A stretch of DNA of 64,000 nucleotides from Fodinicurvata sp. EGI_FJ10296 (GTDB lineage: Bacteria > Pseudomonadota > Alphaproteobacteria > DSM-16000 > Inquilinaceae), in the NCBI RefSeq assembly GCF_040712075.1, contig NZ_JBFCVL010000004.1, positions 186,001 through 250,000 of the forward strand. Reading direction: 5' to 3'. Both the position numbers and the translations under genes were made by a program. Every line of letters begins with the position of its first letter. Position 1 is the stretch's first letter. The notes under the pieces were generated by a model, which made no database searches, was not told where the DNA came from, and saw only the letters and a list, made by a program, of their open reading frames with translations. Below are positions 16,004 through 24,085 of the stretch, piece by piece.

Positions 16004-17226
16004 TGAGCAATTTATTTCTGGCGCTCCGAAATATCTTTCGAAATAAGCGAAGAACGCTGATTACTTTCTCAGCTATCGTTTCCGGGATATCGGCAATTGT
16101 GGTGTTCGGCGGGTTCATCGAGTTCTCGTTCCAGGGATTGAAGGAATCGACGATCAGAACCCAGCTGGGTCACATGCAGATCCACAAGGAAGGCTTCACC
16201 GAGAACGGAACGGCCAATCCCGGCGATTACCTGATCGAAGATCCCGAACGGGTCGAGGACGAACTCGCCTCCATCGATGCCCTGGAAACGGTGACCCGAC
16301 GCCTTACCTTTTCCGGCTTGGCCAGTACCGGTGAAACGACGATCAATGCCAATGTGATTGGCGTGATGCCCGGTCGCGAAGGCGGATTCAACGACTTCGA
16401 GACGATCACGCGCGGATTTCAGCTCGGCCCTGACGATACCGAAGGCGGCATTCTCGGCCAGGAACTCGCGCAGAGCCTGGGCGTGGAACCGGGCGACTTC
16501 GTCATGATCATGACAACCACCCATGACGGTGTGATCAATGCCATCGAGTTCGAAGTCATTGGCATCGCGCGAACCGGCTCTGAAGACTTCGACAGTGTCT
16601 TCATCAAGCTGCCGATTTCACTGGTGCAACAAGCCCTTAACACCGACGCGGTCGAAAGCCTTCTGGTTCTGTTCGATCCCGAGGCCGACGAAACCGCAAC
16701 GCGCGCGGCCGTCGTCGATGCCATGGACCGAACCGGACTGGATCTGGAGTATCGCTGGTGGGAAGACATCGCCGGCTTCTACCAGAACGTCGTGGCGCTC
16801 TATAACGGCATTTTCGGCGTCTTCTCGATCATCATCAGCCTGGTCGTCCTGTTCAGCATTGCCAATACGCTGAGCATGTCCGTGTTCGAACGAATCCGGG
16901 AAATCGGCACCCTGCGCGCCATCGGCAGTCCGCGCCTGTCCGTCATGCGAATGTTTCTGGCCGAAGGTCTGGCAATTGGCATCCTCGGCGGCCTGCTCGG
17001 CATCGGCATCGGCATACTGCTCGCCGTCGTCATCAATATTGCCGGCGGGATTCCGATGCCGCCGCCGCCCGGACAAACGGTCGGCTTCGATGCACTGATC
17101 GTCATAGATCCCGGCATCGTGGCCTATGCGTTCGCCCTGACCGTCGGCGCCTCGGTCGTCTCGTCTCTTTACCCAGCCATCGTGGCATCCCGTCTCAGGA
17201 TTGTGGAGGCATTGCAGCACTCATGA
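16003..17226 (+). CDS. ABC transporter permease, FtsX/LolC/MacB type
   Basis: A 407-residue permease with the type VII layout: one N-terminal membrane helix (about 20-45), a large periplasmic domain (about 50-265) and three C-terminal helices, including FGVFSIIISLVVLFSIANTL and the EGLAIGILGGLLGIGIGI stretch. The loop ERIREIGTLRAIGSPR between them is the coupling motif of this family. LolC/E and MacB homologues work with a LolD-type ATPase. The gene starts inside the ATPase stop and overlaps the LolA-like gene by four bases, so all three are probably made together. Confidence 0.92.
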   Translation: MSNLFLALRNIFRNKRRTLITFSAIVSGISAIVVFGGFIEFSFQGLKESTIRTQLGHMQIHKEGFTENGTANPGDYLIEDPERVEDELASIDALETVTRRLTFSGLASTGETTINANVIGVMPGREGGFNDFETITRGFQLGPDDTEGGILGQELAQSLGVEPGDFVMIMTTTHDGVINAIEFEVIGIARTGSEDFDSVFIKLPISLVQQALNTDAVESLLVLFDPEADETATRAAVVDAMDRTGLDLEYRWWEDIAGFYQNVVALYNGIFGVFSIIISLVVLFSIANTLSMSVFERIREIGTLRAIGSPRLSVMRMFLAEGLAIGILGGLLGIGIGILLAVVINIAGGIPMPPPPGQTVGFDALIVIDPGIVAYAFALTVGASVVSSLYPAIVASRLRIVEALQHS

Positions 17227-18086
17227 CCGATATCTCCGGACAAAACCGCTCGCCCTTCAGTCCCCGCGCCGAGAACCGGGCTGGGGCTGGGGCTGGGGCC
17301 GGGGCTGGGGCCGCCGCCGCTGGCGGGACGGCCCTCCGCACTCTGGCCGCGCTGATGCTGGCCCCGGCTCTGGCGGTCCTGTCAGTGCCCGGGAAATCCT
17401 CAGCGGACTCCGGCTTGCCGGACCCGAACGTGATCCTGGAAGAAGTCGACGAAATCAGAGCCCCCGACACCGACTTCGTATTCAGTCTCGAAGTGGAATC
17501 GAGAAGCGACGACGAGGTAGACACCAGCGCCCTTCGCGTTCGGGTCAAGGATTCCGAGAAAAGTCTCGTGGTCTTCAGTGACCCGCCCGATCAAGCCGGG
17601 CGGGTCCTGCTGAGCGTCGAAGACAATATGTGGATCTACATTCCGGGCACCAGCCGCCCGATCCGGATCTCGCCTCAGCAGCGTCTTTCGGGAACTGTCG
17701 CTAACGCCGATGTCTCACGGGTCGTCTATTCGCTCGACTATGATGCTACGGCGATCGAGGCCGATACCGTCGACGGCGTCGATGCCTGGCGCCTTTCGCT
17801 GGAGCGCGACAGTGACTTCGCCGCCTATGGCAGCCTGACGCTGTGGGTCCGACAGGACAATAGCCATCCGATCAAGGCGGAGTTCTTCGCCCTGTCCGGG
17901 CGGTTGTTGAATACGGCCTATTACGGAGAATACGAGGAACTGCTCGGCCGCGAACGCCCGACGGTGCTGGAGGTACACAGCGCGGTCAACACCGGCGAAG
18001 TTACGACCATGCGCTATTATGACATGGCCGTCGAGGTGACGCCGGATCAGTATTTTCAGCGCTCGTTCATGACGCGTGTTCGCTGA
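17223..18086 (+). CDS. LolA-like outer-membrane lipoprotein-sorting family protein
   Basis: A 287-residue exported protein. It begins with a hydrophilic lead and a Gly-Ala run, followed by a hydrophobic signal core (LAALMLAPALAVLSV) and a likely cleavage site before SADSG. The mature part is a beta-rich LolA/LolB-like fold: VFSLEVESRS, KSLVVFSDPPDQAGRVLL, MWIYIPGTSRPIRISPQQR and the C-terminal YDMAVEVTPDQYF. Proteins of this type occur with MacB-like ABC pairs and are thought to carry lipid across the periplasm. It overlaps the permease gene by four bases. The true start might be a later codon after the Gly-Ala run. Confidence 0.82.
   Translation: MTDISGQNRSPFSPRAENRAGAGAGAGAGAAAAGGTALRTLAALMLAPALAVLSVPGKSSADSGLPDPNVILEEVDEIRAPDTDFVFSLEVESRSDDEVDTSALRVRVKDSEKSLVVFSDPPDQAGRVLLSVEDNMWIYIPGTSRPIRISPQQRLSGTVANADVSRVVYSLDYDATAIEADTVDGVDAWRLSLERDSDFAAYGSLTLWVRQDNSHPIKAEFFALSGRLLNTAYYGEYEELLGRERPTVLEVHSAVNTGEVTTMRYYDMAVEVTPDQYFQRSFMTRVR
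17278..17312 (+). repeat. GGGGCT hexamer run inside the LolA-like gene
   Basis: About five tandem hexamers of GGGGCT/GGGGCC lie just before the hydrophobic core of the signal peptide and encode alternating Gly-Ala. The unit is a multiple of three, so changes in copy number keep the frame and only lengthen or shorten the N-terminal region. Confidence 0.8.
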
Positions 18087-18123
18087 TGCACGGGACAACG
18101 GTGCTGCCTCTCTCCTTGCCAAA

Positions 18124-18149
18124 AGGGGTGTCCGGTATCGGACACCCCT
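18124..18149 (+). terminator. Perfect stem-loop between the LolA-like and barrel genes
   Basis: An 11-base perfect inverted repeat, AGGGGTGTCCG and CGGACACCCCT, encloses a GTAT loop. It lies 38 bases after the LolA-like stop and 61 bases before the barrel start. No T-run follows, so it is more likely a transcript-stabilising or partial termination element than a full intrinsic terminator. Confidence 0.65.
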
Positions 18150-18210
18150 GAACGCGGCGACCTTGACAGGACCCCGCCATCGCCTCTCTGGAACCCAAGC
18201 GAGGACTCCC

Positions 18211-19590
18211 ATGGACCCGCATATCAGGGAAGATCGGTCGGACGGACGCCATGCCGCCATAAAGCATCGGCCGGTCCGCCGAACCGCCATCGCCGGTTTC
18301 CTTGCCGGAACCGCCGCGGCATTGACACCATTGCCGTTGACAGCATCGGATGCAGATGCCGGAGAACCGGCGGAAGCCGCATTCGATCCGCTCGAAGGTT
18401 GGCTGGTCAACGCCAGCACCCATCTTCGCAGCAGAGTGCACGGACTTCGTGACAACGCCGACATCAATCCTGACGGTGCCATTTTCGACACTGAAAGCCA
18501 CATTCAGGAGGCGGTCGGTCGGATCGTGCTTGAGCGACCGGGCGATGCCTTTCTTACCATCGGATTGCGGCCAAAACTCACCTATGACGACATCGATCGC
18601 TGGTCGGCACGTCTGAACATCGACGAAGCCTATGTCGACGTCATGGCAACGCCGGAAGCATTCCTGTTCGCCGGTCTGAAACGGACGGTCAGCGGCGTGG
18701 CCAACGGATTCAACCCGACGGATTTTCTCAATGCCGGCAAAGAATCCGACGGACTGCTACGCGATGACGACCGGCGGGCCGAGATCGCAGGCGACATTGT
18801 GGCCGGTGTAGAATATTTCACGACGTCGGGAACGGTGACAGCCGCCGTGCTGCCGGAAATCGAGCAAGTCCAGGAAACACCCACCCGGCTGTACCTCGAC
18901 TATCAGGGTACCTTCGAAACCATCGATGCCGATTTTTCCGTCAACGCCGTAGTCGGCCATAGCTCTGCCCTTGGCTACAACCTATCCGCGACTTTGGGCC
19001 GTGCAACCATCCTTTACTCGGAAGGTGCATTGCATTTCCGCCGCGGCCGCGACCGTCTGAGTACGGCGACGGTCAATGGGCAGCCCGTCACTTTTCCCGA
19101 CAGTGCCGACGGCGACCGCGTCTATCCCGAAATTGTCGTGGGCGCGACTTATACATTCGAGAATGGCATTACACTCAATGGCGAATTCTATCATGACGCA
19201 CGCGGCTATTCCGACAGCGAGTTCGACGACATCGCAGCCCTGATCGATCGGGCCGCACCGGCATTCAGGGCCGGCGGCCCGGCTGCGGCGTCTGCCGCGG
19301 GACAACTGGGCCTCGCTGCCGGCGCCGCATTCGAAAGTCCGCTTCGACGCAACTACCTGTTCGCCCGGCTCAGTGACATCGCCATCGGGTCGGATTTCGA
19401 CCTTTCCCTCGTCGGCATCCACAATCTGGATGATTCCAGCAGCTCCGCCCGCGCCCGCCTGACCTACGAGCCAACCTCCGCCGATCGTTTCGAACTCGTC
19501 GGCGAAGTCTTTGCCGGATCGGACCGCAGCGAGTTCGGCCTTATTCCATTCAGCGAACGCGCCATGCTGACCTATCGGCGGTTGTTCTGA
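18211..19590 (+). CDS. Outer-membrane beta-barrel protein (DUF1302-like)
   Basis: The start is ATG 18211, preceded by GCGAGGACTCCC. The 459-residue product has a signal sequence with a hydrophobic AIAGFLAGTAAALTPLPLTA core. The mature part has alternating hydrophobic strands, PDAFLTIGLRPKLTYDD-type segments, and ends in a strand with MLTYRRLF, a terminal Phe as in outer-membrane barrels. It resembles DUF1302/alginate-export-type proteins, here reported only as a likeness. It is the only outer-membrane candidate in the cluster and probably receives or anchors the lipid delivered by the LolA-like protein. Confidence 0.7.
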   Translation: MDPHIREDRSDGRHAAIKHRPVRRTAIAGFLAGTAAALTPLPLTASDADAGEPAEAAFDPLEGWLVNASTHLRSRVHGLRDNADINPDGAIFDTESHIQEAVGRIVLERPGDAFLTIGLRPKLTYDDIDRWSARLNIDEAYVDVMATPEAFLFAGLKRTVSGVANGFNPTDFLNAGKESDGLLRDDDRRAEIAGDIVAGVEYFTTSGTVTAAVLPEIEQVQETPTRLYLDYQGTFETIDADFSVNAVVGHSSALGYNLSATLGRATILYSEGALHFRRGRDRLSTATVNGQPVTFPDSADGDRVYPEIVVGATYTFENGITLNGEFYHDARGYSDSEFDDIAALIDRAAPAFRAGGPAAASAAGQLGLAAGAAFESPLRRNYLFARLSDIAIGSDFDLSLVGIHNLDDSSSSARARLTYEPTSADRFELVGEVFAGSDRSEFGLIPFSERAMLTYRRLF

Positions 19591-19605
19591 CGTGCGGTGC
19601 AGTCA

Positions 19606-20010
19606 ATGATACCACTCCCCGACAATGTTCCGGTTCTCGGCATGGGCGTCGACATCCTGGAACATGCACGGCTTCAGCGGGCAATCGACCGGACGGGGCA
19701 GGCCTTCCTCGACCGGATCTTCACCCCGCAGGAGCAAGCCTACTGCCTGGCCAAGCGCAATCCGCTGCCGTCCCTGGCCAACCGCTTCTGTGCCAAGGAA
19801 GCCATGGCAAAGGCTTCGGGGCTCGGAATCGCCCGAATGGGGCTCGCCAATGTCTCGGTCGCAAACCGCGACGACGGCGCCCCGTTTCTCATCATGGAGG
19901 AAATCTGCCGTGACCGCCTGAAAGCCGATTTCGGACGGGTGCCGACCGTTCACCTGTCCCTGAGCGATAGCCAGTCCCTTTCAATTGCCGTGATCCTGCT
20001 GACCCCATGA
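19606..20010 (+). CDS. acpS: Holo-ACP synthase (4'-phosphopantetheinyl transferase)
   Basis: A 134-residue protein from ATG 19606; a GTG at 19597 is an alternative start. It has the AcpS motifs MGVDILEHARLQ (GxDIxE) and RFCAKEAMAKA, with the Asp and Glu pair that binds magnesium. AcpS transfers the phosphopantetheine arm from CoA to the ACP serine. AcpS is usually encoded near pdxJ, rnc or lepB; here it sits 15 bases after the outer-membrane barrel and overlaps the next gene. This suggests a dedicated activator for ACP 1 and ACP 2. The GATE downstream sequence MEEICRDRLK is unlike housekeeping AcpS and may reflect partner specificity. Confidence 0.9.
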   Translation: MIPLPDNVPVLGMGVDILEHARLQRAIDRTGQAFLDRIFTPQEQAYCLAKRNPLPSLANRFCAKEAMAKASGLGIARMGLANVSVANRDDGAPFLIMEEICRDRLKADFGRVPTVHLSLSDSQSLSIAVILLTP

Positions 20011-20963
20011 TGAAAAACGCGAACACGACCTCCGCGGGCCCGGCCGATGCCGACACGCCCCTTCCCGTCATCGGCATCGTCGGCGCCGGCCGCATCGGCC
20101 TGGGCTGGGCCGTCTGGTACCACTACCGGGGATACCGCGTGGTACTGACGTCGACGGAACCGGATCCCGGTGCCGTCCTGGCCGCCAAGATCGAAGCCGC
20201 GGCAGAACCGATGGCCATCCTGGGTCTGGCACCGAATGCGGCGGCCGACGCGGTCACTGTCGTTCCGACCATCGGCGAGGTCGGCGCCGCCGCCGACATC
20301 GTTCACGAATGCGTCCCGGAGAAACTGGAACTGAAGCGCGACGTGTTTCGCCAGCTTGATGCGTCCGCCGGACCGGACACGCTGCTGCTGAGCAGTTGCT
20401 CCAGCCTGCTGATGACCGACATCCAGGCGGGATTTGACGGCGCGTCCCGCATGGCCACCGCCCATCCGTTGGAACCGGCGGAATACATGCCCCTGGTCGA
20501 AATCGCGCCCGGCAAGGCGACCAGCCGCACGACCATGGACCGCGTCGACGCGGCAATTGCTGCATCGGGTCGGTCGGTGCTGCGCATGAAGACCGAAATG
20601 GAAGTCCTGATCGCGAACCGTCTGCATACCGCGATCCTGCGGGAAGCGTTCTGGATGATCGGACAGCGCGAGGCCACGCCCGATCAGATCGATCAGGCCG
20701 TCACCCGTGGTATCGGACGCCGATACGCGATCAGCGGTCCGCTGTTCAACATGGACATCGCCGGCGGTGACGCCGGCATCGGCGGCATGCTGGAATCGTT
20801 CAGCACCGAAGACCTGCCCGACTTCATGCGCCGGGTGATCGTCCGCCACTTCGAACGTGTCCGCAAAGCGCGGGGTCCGGCGGAACGCGCGCGGGACCGT
20901 GATCTGGCTCTCGCCCATGTGCTGGCGGCGATCGCCGATGCCCCGGACCCTCACTCGGCCTGA
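20007..20963 (+). CDS. 3-hydroxyacyl-CoA dehydrogenase family protein
   Basis: A 318-residue soluble dehydrogenase. The NAD-binding site GIVGAGRIGLGWA is at about residues 22-34. The active-site region includes SSCSSLLMTD and TAHPLEPAEYMPLVE, which match the catalytic His and Glu positions of the family. The C-terminal domain is helical and starts around residue 195. Relatives include 3-hydroxybutyryl-CoA dehydrogenase and carnitine dehydrogenase; substrate cannot be assigned. Its ATG overlaps the AcpS stop, so it ends the rightward arm. A role in oxidising a hydroxy intermediate or in precursor supply is inferred. Confidence 0.82.
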   Translation: MMKNANTTSAGPADADTPLPVIGIVGAGRIGLGWAVWYHYRGYRVVLTSTEPDPGAVLAAKIEAAAEPMAILGLAPNAAADAVTVVPTIGEVGAAADIVHECVPEKLELKRDVFRQLDASAGPDTLLLSSCSSLLMTDIQAGFDGASRMATAHPLEPAEYMPLVEIAPGKATSRTTMDRVDAAIAASGRSVLRMKTEMEVLIANRLHTAILREAFWMIGQREATPDQIDQAVTRGIGRRYAISGPLFNMDIAGGDAGIGGMLESFSTEDLPDFMRRVIVRHFERVRKARGPAERARDRDLALAHVLAAIADAPDPHSA

Positions 20964-20999
20964 CCGGACCCGGCTTACCGATGACGAACCGGCGCCGCC

Positions 21000-22079
21000 T
21001 CACGATATCAGCGGCGTCGGCGTCAGGCGCTTTTCCTCGATTGCGTGGCAGGCCACTTTCGCCCCGGCCTCACCCGTCTCGATCAATTGCGGCACTTCAC
21101 TCCGGCAGCGGTCGTTGGCGTGCGGACACCGGGCGTTAAAGGGACACCCGCTTGGCGGATCGAGCGGATTGGGCAGATCGCCGCCGATGACAGAGCGCTC
21201 GCGCCCCGTCATCTCCAGATCGGGAATGGTGTCGATCAGCATCCGGGTATACGGATGGCGGGGGATGTGGAACAACGTGCGGGTCGGCGCAATCTCGCAA
21301 AGCTGACCCAGATACATGACGCCGACGCGGTCGCTCATGTGCCGGACCACGGCCATGTCGTGGCTGATGAACAGATAAGTCAGGCTGCGCTGGTCCTGAA
21401 GATCCTTCATCAGATTCAGGATCTGCGCCTGCACCGAGACATCCAGCGCCGATGTCGGCTCATCGCACACCAGGAATTCCGGTTCGCCGGCAAGCGCACG
21501 CGCAATCGATATCCGTTGACGCTGCCCGCCGGAGAACTCGTGTGGATAGCGGTTGGCATCGCCGGCGCGCAAACCGACCCCCGTCAGCAGATCCGCCACC
21601 CGATGGTCCATGGAACGGCCTTCCCCGGCCAGGCCGAAAGCACGGATCGGCTCGGCAATGATGGCGCCGACCCGCCAAAGCGGGTTCAGGCTGGCATAGG
21701 GATCCTGAAAGACGATCTGGAACCGGCGCCGCACCGCGGCGGCATCGGCGCGATAGCCCAGCCCGCCGATATCGACACCGTCAAATGTCAGCCGCCCGTC
21801 CGTCGGTGGTTCCAGTCCGACCACCATCCGGGCAACGGTCGATTTTCCGCAGCCGGATTCACCGACCAGGGCAAAAGTCTCGCCCCGGCGGATCGAGAAC
21901 GAAACGCCGTCAACGGCCCGCAGGATGCGTCGGCCCGTTCGCTCAAGAACGCGGTTGAGCCACGGCCTGGAGACATCGTAATGGCGAGTGACGTCGACCA
22001 GTTCGACCAGATCGCGCCCCGGCTCCGCCGCCCCCCGGTTGTCCCGTTGCTTCCGTTCCATCGTTTCAGCCACGGCCAT
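21000..22079 (-). CDS. Oligopeptide ABC importer ATP-binding protein (DppF/OppF type)
   Basis: A 359-residue ATPase from ATG 22079, which follows GGAGGGGGCG. It has Walker A GESGCGKST, signature FSGGQRQRISIARAL, Walker B LVCDEPTSALD and the C-terminal oligopeptide-binding extension with a Cys-rich PSGCPFNARCPHANDRC motif, typical of OppF and DppF. The N-terminal 50 residues are an extra charged segment. The gene is last of a five-gene importer operon and overlaps the preceding ATPase gene by 14 bases. The substrate is not specified by the sequence. Confidence 0.93.
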   Translation of the reverse strand: MAVAETMERKQRDNRGAAEPGRDLVELVDVTRHYDVSRPWLNRVLERTGRRILRAVDGVSFSIRRGETFALVGESGCGKSTVARMVVGLEPPTDGRLTFDGVDIGGLGYRADAAAVRRRFQIVFQDPYASLNPLWRVGAIIAEPIRAFGLAGEGRSMDHRVADLLTGVGLRAGDANRYPHEFSGGQRQRISIARALAGEPEFLVCDEPTSALDVSVQAQILNLMKDLQDQRSLTYLFISHDMAVVRHMSDRVGVMYLGQLCEIAPTRTLFHIPRHPYTRMLIDTIPDLEMTGRERSVIGGDLPNPLDPPSGCPFNARCPHANDRCRSEVPQLIETGEAGAKVACHAIEEKRLTPTPLIS

Positions 22080-23055
22080 CGCCCCCTCCGTTTCGATCGT
22101 ACAGCCAGCAGGACGCCAGGGTTTCGCCCGCCGGCATGACATCCGGCCGCTCGCGCGGGCAACGGTCGAACACCTCCGGGCAGCGCGGGTGGAAAGGACA
22201 TCCGGCGGGAACGGCGCCGGGTTGCGGCATTGCTCCGTCGATCTGATACAGGCGATCGACCTCGGCCGTCAGGCTGGGGATCGACCCCATCAGGCCGCGC
22301 GTATAGGGGTGCGACGGCGCCTTGACCACCGGCCTGACCGGGCCGATTTCCGCGACGCGTCCGGCATACATGACGGCGACACGATCGGCGGTTTCGGCGA
22401 TCACGCCCATGTCATGCGTGATCAGCATGATCGCCGTGCCATGGTCGTCGCAGAGGCGGCGCAGCAGCCGAATGATCTGCGCCTGCACCGAGACATCCAG
22501 CGCCGTCGTCGGCTCGTCGGCGACGATCAGTTCCGGCTCGGCGCAGATGGCCAGCGCAATCACGACCCGCTGGCGCATGCCGCCGGAAAACTGGTGGGGA
22601 TAACTGTCGATGCGCTGCGCCGGGGCGGGGATGCCGACCTCGCCCAGAAGATCGATCGCCCGCTTTCGGGCGGCCGACGGCGACAGACCGAGATGCACGC
22701 GGATGGTCTCGATGATCTGCTCGCCGACGGTATAGAGCGGGTTGAGGCTGGTCAGCGGGTCCTGGAACACCATGCCGATGCGCTTGCCCCTGATCCGCCG
22801 CATGGCGGACGCCGGCAGATTGTCGATGCGCTTGTCGTCCAGCCGGATTTCGCCGCTGTCGATCCGGCCCGGCGGCTCGATCAGGCCGATCACGGCCGTG
22901 CCGGTCAGCGACTTGCCCGCGCCGGATTCGCCGACGACACCCAGCACTTCACCCCTGGCGATATCGAAGGAAATATCGTCCACGACCGTGACCGGCCCGT
23001 GACGAGAGTCGAAAGCGATCCTGAGATTGCGAACTGATAGAAGCGGTTGTTGCAT
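22066..23055 (-). CDS. Oligopeptide ABC importer ATP-binding protein (DppD/OppD type)
   Basis: A 329-residue ATPase starting at MQQPLLSVRN. Walker A is GESGAGKSLTG, the signature FSGGMRQRVVIALAI and Walker B LIVADEPTTALD, with a C-terminal PAGCPFHPRCPEVFDRC motif of the OppD/DppD extension. It pairs with the next ATPase to energise the two-permease importer. The start nearly touches the preceding permease gene. No distinguishing substrate residues can be read. Confidence 0.93.
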   Translation of the reverse strand: MQQPLLSVRNLRIAFDSRHGPVTVVDDISFDIARGEVLGVVGESGAGKSLTGTAVIGLIEPPGRIDSGEIRLDDKRIDNLPASAMRRIRGKRIGMVFQDPLTSLNPLYTVGEQIIETIRVHLGLSPSAARKRAIDLLGEVGIPAPAQRIDSYPHQFSGGMRQRVVIALAICAEPELIVADEPTTALDVSVQAQIIRLLRRLCDDHGTAIMLITHDMGVIAETADRVAVMYAGRVAEIGPVRPVVKAPSHPYTRGLMGSIPSLTAEVDRLYQIDGAMPQPGAVPAGCPFHPRCPEVFDRCPRERPDVMPAGETLASCWLYDRNGGGDGRG

Positions 23056-23056
23056 G

Positions 23057-24049
23057 TCACCGGAGCTTCGGGTTGAGAGCATCGCGCATCCAGTCGCCCA
23101 GCAGATTGACCGAGAGGGCCAGGATCAGCAGCGCGATGCCGGGGAATAGCGCAATCCAGTATTCGCCGGAGAACAGGAAGTCCTGTCCGACCCTGATCAG
23201 GGTGCCAAGACTGGGCTGCGTCGGCGGCATGCCAACGCCCAGAAACGACAGCGTCGCCTCGGCGATGATCGCCAGCGCCAGACCGATGGTCGCGATCACC
23301 AGCACCGGGCGCATTACGTTCGGCAGCAGATGACGTACCATGATCTTGCCGGCGGGCAGGCCGATGACCCGTGCCGCCTGGATGTATTCCTTGTTCTTCT
23401 CGACCATCGTCGCCCCACGGACCGTGCGGGCGTATTGCGGCCAATCCGAAAGGCCGATGGACACGATCAGGACGATGATCAGCGTCTCCTCGTACAGATC
23501 CCGTGGCATCACGCCCCGCGCCACACCGAAGATCAGCAGGGCCAGCAGGATCGAAGGAAATGTGAGTTGCACATCGGCGACCCGCATGATCAGCGTGTCG
23601 GCCCAACCGCCCCGATAGCCGGCGATCAGTCCCATGGAAACACCCAGCACCATGGCGAACAGCACCGCCAGCCCGCCGACGAGCAGCGATATCCGGGCGC
23701 CGTAGAGGATGGCGGAGAAGACGTCCCGACCCTGATTGTCGGTTCCCAGCAGGAACCAGTTGCCGGAAATCGGACTGGCCGAGAACGGCGGTGTGAATCC
23801 GTCGGCCAAATTCAGGTTGGCCGGATCGAACGGATTTTGCGGTGTGATCCAGGGGGCGAATATCGCCGCCAGAACGATCAGCAATGTCAGCCCTGCCGCG
23901 GTAACCGTCACCGGCGACCGCAGAAATGAATAGGTGATATCGCTGGCCGCCATCCGGCGCAGGCGTGAGGGCGCCGGCCCGTCGGCCGTCCGATCGGCAT
24001 GGCGTGGATCCGGGGCCGATTGGCCGGATTGATCAGGCGGGTTCGTCAT
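23057..24049 (-). CDS. Peptide ABC importer permease (DppC/OppC type)
   Basis: A 330-residue permease with a long hydrophilic N-terminus (about 30 residues) and six hydrophobic segments. It has LGTDNQGRDVFSAILYGARISL, the hallmark of the DppC group, and the EAA-type loop RVIGLPAGKIMVRHLLPNV. It forms the channel with the DppB-type permease. The stop lies one base before the downstream ATPase start, so coupling is tight. Confidence 0.92.
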   Translation of the reverse strand: MTNPPDQSGQSAPDPRHADRTADGPAPSRLRRMAASDITYSFLRSPVTVTAAGLTLLIVLAAIFAPWITPQNPFDPANLNLADGFTPPFSASPISGNWFLLGTDNQGRDVFSAILYGARISLLVGGLAVLFAMVLGVSMGLIAGYRGGWADTLIMRVADVQLTFPSILLALLIFGVARGVMPRDLYEETLIIVLIVSIGLSDWPQYARTVRGATMVEKNKEYIQAARVIGLPAGKIMVRHLLPNVMRPVLVIATIGLALAIIAEATLSFLGVGMPPTQPSLGTLIRVGQDFLFSGEYWIALFPGIALLILALSVNLLGDWMRDALNPKLR

Positions 24050-24085
24050 GGCGGCGTCTCTCGACACGGGACGGGACAAAGATCG

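Noticed and set aside
1-20963. Assignment of the lipid cluster as a standard aryl-polyene cluster
   Set aside because: Paired ACPs, KS/CLF logic and LolA-like protein fit, but ammonia lyase, aryl-CoA ligase, MMPL exporter and the acyl- and glycosyltransferases are absent, while FabD, GNAT and GcvT-like genes are extra.
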